64,000 bases of DNA, taken from assembly GCA_041397725.1 (NCBI GenBank), contig JAWKVZ010000001.1, forward strand, positions 372,001 to 436,000. The letters run 5' to 3'. The translations under genes and the position numbers were made by a program. Shown piece after piece: positions 56,530-64,000 of the stretch. The notes beneath the pieces were generated by a model. The model was not told the DNA's origin, made no database searches, and was given only the letters and a program-made list of their open reading frames with translations. The stretch's first letter is position 1; the number at the start of each line of letters is the position of its first letter. The DNA is from JAGRKR01 sp041397725. Its GTDB lineage: Bacteria; Pseudomonadota; Alphaproteobacteria; Rhizobiales; Hyphomicrobiaceae.

Positions 56530-58089
56530 ATGACAGAACAGCTTCCCGCCCACGCGATGCCGGCCGGCCAGAAATTGCGCTGGCTCCCGCGCGGTCGTTC
56601 CGCAGCCGGTGCCGTCGTCGGCGCCCTGGCGCTGGCGGGCGCGCTCGCCACATGGGGCGCCACACCGGCCATGGCTCAGCTCAAGGCCGACACCCCCAGC
56701 ATCCAGACGCCGTTCGGCCGCGCGCCCCTGACGTTCGCCGACATCGTGGCCAAGGTCAAACCCGCGGTGGTTTCGATCCACGTCACCAACGGCGAGCGCC
56801 GCATGCGCCGCAGCGCGCCGGGGCCGCGCGGGCGTGGCCAGGTCGATCCGTTCCCGGATCTGCCCGACAATCACCCCTTCAACGAGTTCTTCAAGCGGTT
56901 CCGCAAGGATCTGCCTGATCCGGCGCCGCGCGCGCCGACGCTGGCCCAGGGCTCGGGCTTCGTCATCTCGGCCGATGGCTACGTCGTGACCAACAACCAT
57001 GTCATCGACGGCGCCCAGAAGATCCAGGTGAGCTTCGACGATCGCGAGAAGCTCGATGCCGAGCTTGTCGGCACCGATCCGCGCACCGACCTCGCGCTGC
57101 TCAAGATCAAGGCCAAGCGCACCTTCAAGTTCGTGCGTTTCTCCACCGAGGAGCCGCGCGTCGGCGACTGGGTGCTGGCGGTCGGCAACCCCTTCGGTCT
57201 CGGCGGCACCGTGACGGCTGGCATCGTATCGGCGCACGGTCGCCAGATCGGCAGCGGTCCCTACGACTTCATGCAGATCGACGCTGCCGTCAATCGGGGC
57301 AACTCGGGCGGCCCGACGTTCAACCTCAAGGGTGATGTCGTCGGCGTGAACACGGCCATCTACAGCCCCTCCGGCGGCAACGTGGGCATCGCCTTCGCCG
57401 TGCCGGCCAAGGTCGCCATGGATGTCATCGAGCAGCTCCGCAGCAAGGGCTCCGTCAGCCGCGGCTGGCTCGGCGTCAAGATCCAGGACCTGACGGACGA
57501 CATCGCCCAGAGCCTCGGGCTCAAGGACACCAAGGGCGCCATGATCTCCGAGGCCACACCCGGCGGTCCGGCCGAGGCATCGGGCCTCAAGACCCGCGAT
57601 ACCATCGTTGCGGTCAACGGTCGCCCGGTCGCCAACAGCCGCGAGCTGGCCCGGCTCGTCGCCAGCCTCTCGCCCAAGACGACAGCGGCCGTGAGGATCG
57701 TCCGTGACGGTCAGGAGCGCACCGTCGACGTCAAGCTCGGGGAGTTCCCGAAGGGCGACCGCCTCGCCAAGCTCGAGCGCGGTGACGATCGCCCTGTCGC
57801 CCCTCCGCGCGAGTCGCTCGGCCTTTCGCTGGCGCCTGCCAAGACCCGTCCGGGTGCCGGCGAGGAAGGCGTCGTGATCCTCAAGGTCGACCCCGCCTCC
57901 GACGCGGCACAGAAGCAGCTCCGTCCAGGCGATGTCATCCTCGAGGTGATGGGCGAAAGCGTCAGCACCGCCGCCGATGTCGAGAAGGGCGTCGAGAAGG
58001 CGCGCAAGCTCGGTCGCAAGGCCGTCCTTCTCCGGGTCAAGTCGGGACAGCAGCAGCGCTATCTCGGACTCCAGATCGACAAGGGCTGA
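56530..58089 (+). CDS. degP: Periplasmic serine protease/chaperone DegP (HtrA family, Do type)
   Basis: A 519-residue protein with a signal peptide cleaved near residue 49 (PAMAQ). The catalytic triad is H157 (TNNHVID), D187 (RTDLALL) and S259 (RGNSGGP). Two PDZ domains follow (about 295-385 and 420-515; 'SRGWLGVKIQDLTDDIAQSL'). It degrades or refolds damaged envelope proteins. It is followed by a two-component pair and glnE, a conserved Rhizobiales order. A strong hairpin follows its stop. Confidence 0.95.
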   Translation: MTEQLPAHAMPAGQKLRWLPRGRSAAGAVVGALALAGALATWGATPAMAQLKADTPSIQTPFGRAPLTFADIVAKVKPAVVSIHVTNGERRMRRSAPGPRGRGQVDPFPDLPDNHPFNEFFKRFRKDLPDPAPRAPTLAQGSGFVISADGYVVTNNHVIDGAQKIQVSFDDREKLDAELVGTDPRTDLALLKIKAKRTFKFVRFSTEEPRVGDWVLAVGNPFGLGGTVTAGIVSAHGRQIGSGPYDFMQIDAAVNRGNSGGPTFNLKGDVVGVNTAIYSPSGGNVGIAFAVPAKVAMDVIEQLRSKGSVSRGWLGVKIQDLTDDIAQSLGLKDTKGAMISEATPGGPAEASGLKTRDTIVAVNGRPVANSRELARLVASLSPKTTAAVRIVRDGQERTVDVKLGEFPKGDRLAKLERGDDRPVAPPRESLGLSLAPAKTRPGAGEEGVVILKVDPASDAAQKQLRPGDVILEVMGESVSTAADVEKGVEKARKLGRKAVLLRVKSGQQQRYLGLQIDKG

Positions 58090-58122
58090 GGCTACACTGC
58101 GAGCCGTCATAGACTGAGACGA

Positions 58123-58150
58123 CATGCCCGGGCCGCAAGGCTCGGGCATG
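58123..58150 (+). other. 12-bp hairpin with GCAA tetraloop between degP and the response regulator gene
   Basis: CATGCCCGGGCC (58123-58134), GNRA-type loop GCAA, GGCTCGGGCATG (58139-58150), paired throughout with one G-T wobble. No T run follows. It lies in the 116-base gap between degP and the regulator, so it may stabilise the degP mRNA end or attenuate read-through. Confidence 0.7.
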
Positions 58151-58205
58151 CCGACATGAAGGCCCAGGCGCCAGAAGGTTGCCGACCGAGGGACACCAAC
58201 CACCC

Positions 58206-58886
58206 ATGCGGGTCTTGCTGATCGAGGACGATTCCGAGGCCGCGCTGTTCCTGCAGCAGTCGCTGCGCGAGAACGGGCACGTCGCGGACATCGCCGGCGA
58301 CGGCGAGTACGGCCTCGCCATGGCGCGTGACACCAACTACGATGTCCTCATCGTCGATCGCATGCTGCCGAAGCTCGACGGCTTGAGTGTTGTACAGACC
58401 CTGCGCATCGAGAAGTGCACGACCCCGGTCCTCATCCTGTCCGCCCTCGGCGACGTCGACGACAGGGTCAAGGGCCTGCGCTCCGGCGGCGACGACTATC
58501 TGACCAAGCCATATGCCTACAGCGAGCTGCTGGCACGCATCGAGGCCCTGGCCCGCCGCTCGGCCCCCGATGAGGTGGCGACACGCTACGCGGTCGGCGA
58601 TCTCGTGCTGGACCGGCTCTCCCACAAGGTCACGCGGGCCGGCGAGGCAATCCTTCTGCAACCGCGCGAGTTCCGCCTCCTGGAGTATCTGATGCGCCAT
58701 GCCGGCCAGGTCGTCACTCGCACGATGCTGCTGGAGCACGTCTGGGACTACCACTTCGACCCGCAGACGAACGTCATCGACGTGCACATCTCGCGCCTGC
58801 GCTCGAAGATCGACCGACCATTCGACAAGCCCCTGCTGCAGACGGTCCGCGGGGCCGGGTACATGATCCGTGACGGCGCTGAGTAG
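58206..58886 (+). CDS. OmpR-family response regulator
   Basis: A 226-residue regulator with receiver domain (D8, D9; phospho-acceptor D51 in VLIVDRMLPKLDG; K in DYLTKPYA) and a winged-helix output domain ('LQPREFRLLEYLMRHAGQVV', 'NVIDVHISRLRSKIDRP'). It pairs with the overlapping kinase gene (17 bases). The location directly behind degP suggests control of envelope stress genes, in the manner of CpxR, but that is an inference. The ATG at 58206 is preferred; an in-frame region upstream is short and unlike the family. Confidence 0.94.
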   Translation: MRVLLIEDDSEAALFLQQSLRENGHVADIAGDGEYGLAMARDTNYDVLIVDRMLPKLDGLSVVQTLRIEKCTTPVLILSALGDVDDRVKGLRSGGDDYLTKPYAYSELLARIEALARRSAPDEVATRYAVGDLVLDRLSHKVTRAGEAILLQPREFRLLEYLMRHAGQVVTRTMLLEHVWDYHFDPQTNVIDVHISRLRSKIDRPFDKPLLQTVRGAGYMIRDGAE

Positions 58887-60303
58887 ATTGAGTGCCACGA
58901 CCGTCTTCCGGCTGTCGGTGCTCTACCTCGCGGCCTTCCTGCTGCTGGGTGGCGCCATCGGCATCGCCATCAACTGGCTGCTCAATCGCGCCGTCACGAG
59001 CCAGATCGCCCAAACCCTCGAGGCGGAGGCCGCCGCCCTCGAGCGCACGTTCGCCAACGACGGGTTCTCCGGCCTCACGCAGGCGATCACGGAGCGCAGC
59101 CGCGGGGCCGGCCCCGGGCTCTACATTCTCGAGTCTCTGACCGGCACGAAGATCGCCGGCAACCTCGACCGCCTGCCGCCCACCCTGCTCACCCGCCGCG
59201 AGGGTGGCCTCTTCCGCTACGTACCCCACGATCGCGCCGCCAAGGACCCCCGCCTCGCGGCCGGCCTGCTCGTCGTCCTGCGCCAGCGCGGCCGGCTGCT
59301 CGTGGCCCGCGACATCGAGGATGTACGCCGCCTCGCCGAGAGAGCGCAGCGCCTGCTTCTGCTGGCCCTGGGGACCCTGACGCTCTTCGGACTGGCCTTC
59401 GCCTACCTCATCAGCCGCGCCATCATGCGCCGCGTCGACGCGACCACGGCAGCCAGCCTGGCGATCATGCGGGGCGACCTCGCCCAGCGCCTGCCCGTGT
59501 CCGCCTCCGGCGACGAGTTCGACCGCCTGTCCACCAGCCTCAATGCCATGCTCGCGCGCATCGAGCAGCTCATGGTCGGACTGAGCGAGGTCTCCGACAA
59601 CATCGCCCACGACCTCAAAACCCCGCTCAATCGCCTGCGCAACCAGTGCGAAAGTGCCCTGCGCGATCCCCGTGGCGGGCCGGCCTATCGCGAAGGCCTC
59701 GAGCGCACCATCGAAATGGCGGACGAATTGATCCGCACCTTCAACGCGCTGCTCGCCATTGCGCGTCTGGAGGCGAATGCGGTGCCCGAAGGCATGGAGC
59801 CGCTGGACATCGCCGCAATCGTCGCCGACATCGCCGAGCTCTACGAGCCCGTCGCCGAGGAACACGGCATGTCGCTGGCGCTCACCCCGCCGCCGCCCGC
59901 GCTCGCCCCTGTGCGCGTCAAGGGCAACCGCCAGCTCATCGGCCAGGCCCTCACCAATCTCGTCGAGAACGCCATCAAGTACGGTCGCGGCAGCGGCCAG
60001 CCACCGGTCGGCGCCGACATCACGCTCGCCATGGCGCTCACCGGGCGCAGCGTCGAGATCGTCGTCGCCGACCGCGGCCCGGGCATCGGCGAAGCGGACC
60101 GGGAGCGGGCCCTGCGTCGCTTCGTGCGTCTGGAGGCGAGCCGCTCGGCCCCCGGTACGGGGCTCGGACTGAGCCTCGTGTCGGCCGTGACGCGACTGCA
60201 CGGTGGCACGCTGCGGCTGGAGGACAACGCCCCGGGTCTGCGGATCGTGCTCGCCCTGCCCATCGCGGAGGGCAGCGAAGGCCCGGTCGCGGCCCGCCCC
60301 TAG
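58870..60303 (+). CDS. Sensor histidine kinase with HAMP domain
   Basis: A 477-residue membrane kinase from a GTG at 58870. Helices at about residues 15-37 and 160-182 flank a periplasmic sensor; HAMP follows ('AASLAIMRGDLAQRLPV'), then the HisKA box with H247 (NIAHDLKTPLNRL) and the ATPase domain (LVENAIKYG, DRGPGI, GTGLGLSLV). Partner of the upstream regulator, probably sensing envelope condition together with degP. Gap of 100 bases to glnE. Confidence 0.94.
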   Translation: MTALSRLSATTVFRLSVLYLAAFLLLGGAIGIAINWLLNRAVTSQIAQTLEAEAAALERTFANDGFSGLTQAITERSRGAGPGLYILESLTGTKIAGNLDRLPPTLLTRREGGLFRYVPHDRAAKDPRLAAGLLVVLRQRGRLLVARDIEDVRRLAERAQRLLLLALGTLTLFGLAFAYLISRAIMRRVDATTAASLAIMRGDLAQRLPVSASGDEFDRLSTSLNAMLARIEQLMVGLSEVSDNIAHDLKTPLNRLRNQCESALRDPRGGPAYREGLERTIEMADELIRTFNALLAIARLEANAVPEGMEPLDIAAIVADIAELYEPVAEEHGMSLALTPPPPALAPVRVKGNRQLIGQALTNLVENAIKYGRGSGQPPVGADITLAMALTGRSVEIVVADRGPGIGEADRERALRRFVRLEASRSAPGTGLGLSLVSAVTRLHGGTLRLEDNAPGLRIVLALPIAEGSEGPVAARP

Positions 60304-60403
60304 GCGCACGTCGCTCCCGACAACGCCAGCGCCGTGCACGCGGATATGGACAGCCCGCGCCCGCTGCGTATGGTGACCCCGACGCAGCCGGACGGGAGGA
60401 GCC

Positions 60404-63346
60404 GTGACCACACGCGACGCGCCAGCCTTGGCCCAACGCATCTCGCGCGCCCCGCGTGCGCACGATGCCGCATTGGCGCAGGCGCGCTACGACGATCTCG
60501 TGGCGCGCACAGCCTCCGCGGCGGAGCTTGCGTCGCTGCGGACCGCGCTCGATGACGATGCCGTCCGCCGCCTGCTTCTCGGCACGCTCGGCTGCTCTCC
60601 CTACCTCTCCGCACTCATCGACCGGCATCCCGAATGGCTGCAGTCCTGCCTCGTCGACGCGCCTGACGCCCGCCTGCACGGGTTGACCGCGGCCGTCACG
60701 GCCGCTCTCGCCGCCGCCGAAACAATCCCCGACGCCATGCGCGCCCTGCGCCTCTACAAGGGCGAGGTCGCGCTGCTGACTGCCCTTGCCGATCTAGCCG
60801 GCGCCTGGGATGTGCCCGAGGTGACCGGTGCACTGTCGCTCGCCGCCGATACCGCCGTGCAATCCGCCGTGCGCTATCTCTTCCGCCAGGCCGCAAGCAA
60901 GGGCGACTGGCTCACCGACGCGCCCGCAACCGCCGCCGATGCGTCCGGCTACATCGTCCTCGGCATGGGCAAGTACGGCGCGCGCGAGCTCAACTATTCC
61001 AGCGATATCGACCTCATCATCTTCTACGAGCTCGAGAAGGCGCGACTGCGCCCGGGCCTCGAAGCCCCGGTCTTCTTTGTGCGCCTGACGCGCGACCTCG
61101 TGAAGCTGCTGCAGGAGACCACGGTCGACGGCTATGTGTTCCGGACCGACCTGCGTCTCAGACCCGATGCCGGCGCCACACAGGTGGCGCTCTCGACGAT
61201 CGCGGCGCTCGACTACTACGAGAGCTGCGGCCAGAACTGGGAGCGCGCCGCCATGATCAAGGCGCGCGCGGTCGCCGGAGACCTCGCCCAGGGACAATCG
61301 CTCCTCGCGGAGCTCGCGCCCTTCATCTGGCGCAAGTACCTGGACTTCGCGGCCATCGCCGATATCCATGCCATGAAGCGCCAGATCCACGCCTTCAAGG
61401 GCTACGGCAAGATCGGCGTCGCCGGCCACAACATCAAGGTCGGGCGCGGCGGCATCCGCGAGATCGAGTTCTTCGCCCAGACACAACAGCTCATCGCCGG
61501 CGGTCGCCAGCCCGACCTGCGCACGTCGGCGACACTGACCACCCTCGCCCGCCTCACCGAGCGCGGCTGGCTCGAGGAGAAGGTTCGCGCCGAGCTCGAG
61601 GCGGCCTACCTGTTCCTGCGCAAGATCGAGCATCGGTTGCAGATGCTGGCCGACGAGCAGACCCAGGTGCTGCCCACCGCCCCCGACAAGCTCGACCTCG
61701 TCGCCGCTTTCTCCGGCTTCGAGACCTTCACGGCGTTCGCTGAGGCGCTGACCGGCCATCTCGAGCGCGTCCAGACGCACTACGGCGCGCTCTTCGAGGA
61801 CGTGCCCGAGCTGACGCGCGGGACCGGCAACATGGTCTTCGCCGGCGAGGAGGACGACCCGGCGACCGTCGAGACCCTGGCACGCATGGGCTTCACCACT
61901 CCGGCCACCGTCATCAAGACCGTGCGCGGCTGGCATCACGGCCGGTACGCGGCTGTGCGCACGCCACGCGCGCGCGAGCGTCTGACGGAGGTGCAGCCGC
62001 TGCTCGTCGAAGCCCTCGCACGCACAGCCAATCCCGATCTGGCGCTGGCAAGCTTCGACAAATTCCTGGCCGAGCTGCCGACCGGCGTGCAGCTCTTCTC
62101 GCTCCTGCGCAACAACCCCGGCCTGCTCCAGCTCATCGCCGACATCATGGGCTCCGCCCCGCGCCTCGCCGGCATCCTCAGCCGGCGTCGGCGCGTCTTC
62201 GACGCCGTGCTCGATCCCGGCTTCTTCGGCACGCTGCCGAGCGAGGCCGACCTCGAAACGCTGATCGAGACGGAGCTGGCAGAGGCCCGCGACTACCAGG
62301 AGCGGCTCGACCGCGCCCGCGTCGTCGGTCACGAGCAGGCCTTCCTCATCGGCGTCCGCGTGCTCTCCGGCACGATAGCGGCCAGCGCCGCCGGCGGGGC
62401 CTACGCCCTGCTCGCGGAAAAGCTCATCGCCGCGCTGCTGCGCGAGGTCGAGCGGGAGCTTGCCACCACCCACGGGCGCGTGCCCGGCGGCGCAGCTGTC
62501 GTCGTCGCCATGGGCAAGCTCGGTGGCCGCGAAATGACAGCCGCCTCCGACCTGGATCTGATCGTCGTCTATGATTTCGACGAGGACGCCACCCAGTCCG
62601 ATGGCAGCCGCCCGCTCGCCCCCTCCCAATACTACGCCCGCCTCACGCAGCGCCTCATCAGCGCCCTCGCGGCCCCGACCGCGGAGGGCGCGCTCTACGA
62701 GGTCGACATGCGCCTGCGCCCGTCCGGACAGAAGGGACCCGTCGCCACCCGGCTGGCGAGCTTCGTCCAGTACCAGGACACGGAAGCGTGGACCTGGGAG
62801 CACATGGCGCTGACGCGCGCCCGCGTTCTCGCCGGGCCGCCAGCACTGCGCGCCAAGGTCGAGGCGGTCATCGCAGGCGTGCTCTCGAAGCCGCGCGAGC
62901 GCGCCAGGATCGCCGCCGACGTGCGCGACATGCGCGAGCGCATCTTTAAGGAAAAGGGCACCCGCGACGTCTGGGAGCTGAAGCAGGTCCGCGGCGGGCT
63001 CGTCGACCTGGAGTTCATCGCCCAGTACCTGCAGCTCGTGGCGGCCGCGCACCATCCCGCCGTGCTCGATCAGAATACGCAGAGCGCCTTCCTCAAGCTG
63101 CGCGAGGCCGGCGTGCTGGCGCCACGGCACACGGACCTGCTCATTCCCGCCACCCGGCTCGTGCACAACCTGACGCAGATCCTGCGCCTGTGCCTGGATG
63201 GCCCCTTCCATCCCGACCAGGCCCCGGAGGGTCTCAAGGCGCTGCTGGCCCGCGTCGGTGACGCCCCGGACTTTGCCCGGCTCCAGAGCGATCTTGCGGC
63301 GGTTCTCGGCGAAGTTGCAGCGCTTTACGACGAAATCGTCGTGTGA
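60404..63346 (+). CDS. glnE: Bifunctional glutamine synthetase adenylyltransferase/deadenylase GlnE
   Basis: A 980-residue enzyme of full family length. Two nucleotidyltransferase domains are present: GMGKYGARELNYSSDIDL (about residue 187-204, deadenylation) and AMGKLGGREMTAASDLDL (about 702-719, adenylylation), each followed by a helical GlnD-PII-binding region. It adds or removes AMP on glutamine synthetase in response to nitrogen state through PII. The start is a GTG at 60404 with GGAGGAG upstream. No other nitrogen genes are in view. Confidence 0.96.
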   Translation: MTTRDAPALAQRISRAPRAHDAALAQARYDDLVARTASAAELASLRTALDDDAVRRLLLGTLGCSPYLSALIDRHPEWLQSCLVDAPDARLHGLTAAVTAALAAAETIPDAMRALRLYKGEVALLTALADLAGAWDVPEVTGALSLAADTAVQSAVRYLFRQAASKGDWLTDAPATAADASGYIVLGMGKYGARELNYSSDIDLIIFYELEKARLRPGLEAPVFFVRLTRDLVKLLQETTVDGYVFRTDLRLRPDAGATQVALSTIAALDYYESCGQNWERAAMIKARAVAGDLAQGQSLLAELAPFIWRKYLDFAAIADIHAMKRQIHAFKGYGKIGVAGHNIKVGRGGIREIEFFAQTQQLIAGGRQPDLRTSATLTTLARLTERGWLEEKVRAELEAAYLFLRKIEHRLQMLADEQTQVLPTAPDKLDLVAAFSGFETFTAFAEALTGHLERVQTHYGALFEDVPELTRGTGNMVFAGEEDDPATVETLARMGFTTPATVIKTVRGWHHGRYAAVRTPRARERLTEVQPLLVEALARTANPDLALASFDKFLAELPTGVQLFSLLRNNPGLLQLIADIMGSAPRLAGILSRRRRVFDAVLDPGFFGTLPSEADLETLIETELAEARDYQERLDRARVVGHEQAFLIGVRVLSGTIAASAAGGAYALLAEKLIAALLREVERELATTHGRVPGGAAVVVAMGKLGGREMTAASDLDLIVVYDFDEDATQSDGSRPLAPSQYYARLTQRLISALAAPTAEGALYEVDMRLRPSGQKGPVATRLASFVQYQDTEAWTWEHMALTRARVLAGPPALRAKVEAVIAGVLSKPRERARIAADVRDMRERIFKEKGTRDVWELKQVRGGLVDLEFIAQYLQLVAAAHHPAVLDQNTQSAFLKLREAGVLAPRHTDLLIPATRLVHNLTQILRLCLDGPFHPDQAPEGLKALLARVGDAPDFARLQSDLAAVLGEVAALYDEIVV

Positions 63347-63459
63347 CCGCCGCCGACGCTGCCACGGAAAACGCCGGCCCGCGCGACGGATTCGGCCGCT
63401 TGGCCCCGTTTTCCCCTCGACAGGCCGGGAGAGCCGGCACTGAGACGAGGAGCAGAACC

Positions 63460-64000
63460 ATGAAGAAGCGAACCATCGTCGTTCTTGCCGGCGCCACCCT
63501 GGCGGTCGGGGCGGTCGGAGCGGCCATCGCCCAAGGCCACCATCGTGGCCACCACATGGGCCCGCGCATGGGCAAGGGTCATATGGGTAGCCATATGGGC
63601 GGCCCGATGGGTGGCCGAATGGGTGCCATGGAAGGCGGCCTGCGGCGTCTGTGCGCCGATGCCGGTCCCCGCATGCAATGGCGGCGCGCCATGCGCGAGG
63701 GCGGGATCGCCTGGACTCAGATCGAGGAGCGGCGCAACGGCTGCTTTGCCAAGCTCGACAAGAACAGCGACGGCGTCGTCGACAAGGCCGAGGTCGAGGC
63801 GGTCGTCCAGGCCCAGCTCAAGGAGCGCATCGAGTGGCGCTTCAAGGTGATGGTGCACCGTTTCGACACCGACAAGGACGGCAAGATCACCAAGGAGGAA
63901 TTCGAGCGTTTCGCCAAGATGCGCTTTGCCATGCGTGACCTCGATGGTGACGGCAAGATCACAGACGCCGACCGTCCACCCTTCGCACACGGCAGGGGCC
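63460..64000 (+). CDS. Secreted His/Met-rich EF-hand protein, C-terminus cut by the window edge
   Basis: 180 codons from MKKRTIVVLAGATLAVGAVG (GAGGAG upstream) to the edge. A signal peptide ends near residue 25. Residues 26-58 are rich in His, Met and Gly (GHHRGHHMGPRMGKGHMGSH), a possible copper or nickel binding stretch. Three EF-hand loops follow: DKNSDGVVDKAE, DTDKDGKITKEE and DLDGDGKITDAD. It is likely a periplasmic calcium-binding protein. The stop is outside the window. Confidence 0.85.
   Translation, partial: MKKRTIVVLAGATLAVGAVGAAIAQGHHRGHHMGPRMGKGHMGSHMGGPMGGRMGAMEGGLRRLCADAGPRMQWRRAMREGGIAWTQIEERRNGCFAKLDKNSDGVVDKAEVEAVVQAQLKERIEWRFKVMVHRFDTDKDGKITKEEFERFAKMRFAMRDLDGDGKITDADRPPFAHGRG

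Noticed and set aside
60794..63211. 805-codon minus-strand open frame across glnE
   Set aside because: Shadow of a complete GlnE; no start or domain support.
1..64000. tRNA genes, rRNA genes, CRISPR arrays, IS elements, attachment sites
   Set aside because: Read for TpsiC-like motifs, spaced repeats, transposase-like proteins and flanking direct repeats of the GTA; none was convincing. A tRNAscan or repeat search would be decisive.

Overview
The window is about 64 kb of GC-rich chromosomal DNA from an alphaproteobacterium, most likely order Hyphomicrobiales (Rhizobiales). This is inferred from marker families typical of that order: a ccmI-ccmE-ccmF-ccmH operon followed by degP, a response regulator/kinase pair and glnE; a FeuP/FeuQ-like pair; DUF1491, DUF6456, DUF1289 and TIGR02281 proteins; and a complete RcGTA-type gene transfer agent (GTA). 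No rRNA, tRNA, insertion sequence, integrase or CRISPR array was seen.

Layout. 1-11.5 kb holds metabolic and housekeeping genes: an AEC carrier cut by the window edge, a hexapeptide acyltransferase, an O-methyltransferase, a 2OG-Fe(II) oxygenase, an AceE-like E1 with a divergent Lrp regulator, a 3-hydroxyisobutyrate-dehydrogenase-like/thioesterase pair, a second Lrp, a DUF442 phosphatase, a UDG-like protein, an MBL hydrolase, a GST and a nuclease. 11.6-16.5 kb carries a PdhS/DivJ-like histidine kinase, DUF1289, two tandem retropepsin-like proteases and a phosphomannomutase/phosphoglucomutase. 16.5-23.8 kb has a SoxW-like thioredoxin, TauE/SafE, DusA, MarC, a Kef antiporter and the AMPylase SelO. 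23.9-30.9 kb has a stand-alone DnaA-domain-IV-like protein with DUF6456, SufE, DUF1491, a DUF1254/DUF1214 pair, a class A penicillin-binding protein and a YcgN protein.

31.1-46.9 kb is the GTA: a near-consensus sigma-70 promoter, then small and large terminase, portal, protease, capsid, head-tail connectors, tail tube, tail chaperones, tape measure, baseplate and hub, peptidase and the TIM-barrel megatron, ending in a gene that joins two wall-degrading domains to a holin-like tail. Most genes overlap or nearly touch, so the cluster looks like one coupled transcript making a headful-packaging, HK97-fold siphovirus-like particle. It has no integration or replication genes.

46.9-64 kb is chromosomal again: a FeuN/FeuP/FeuQ-like module, a 17-kDa-antigen-like lipoprotein, the ccmIEFH cytochrome c maturation operon, a secreted trypsin-like protease, DegP, a two-component pair, GlnE and an EF-hand protein cut by the window edge.

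Most unusual signals, all inside the GTA: (1) a canonical X-XXY-YYZ slippery heptamer joining the two tail-chaperone frames; (2) a consensus Shine-Dalgarno and ATG inside the lysis gene that could release its holin-like tail as a separate protein; (3) a perfect 12-bp hairpin just after the capsid gene; and (4) an extra 66-codon, very basic, translationally coupled ORF between the g7-like and g8-like genes.
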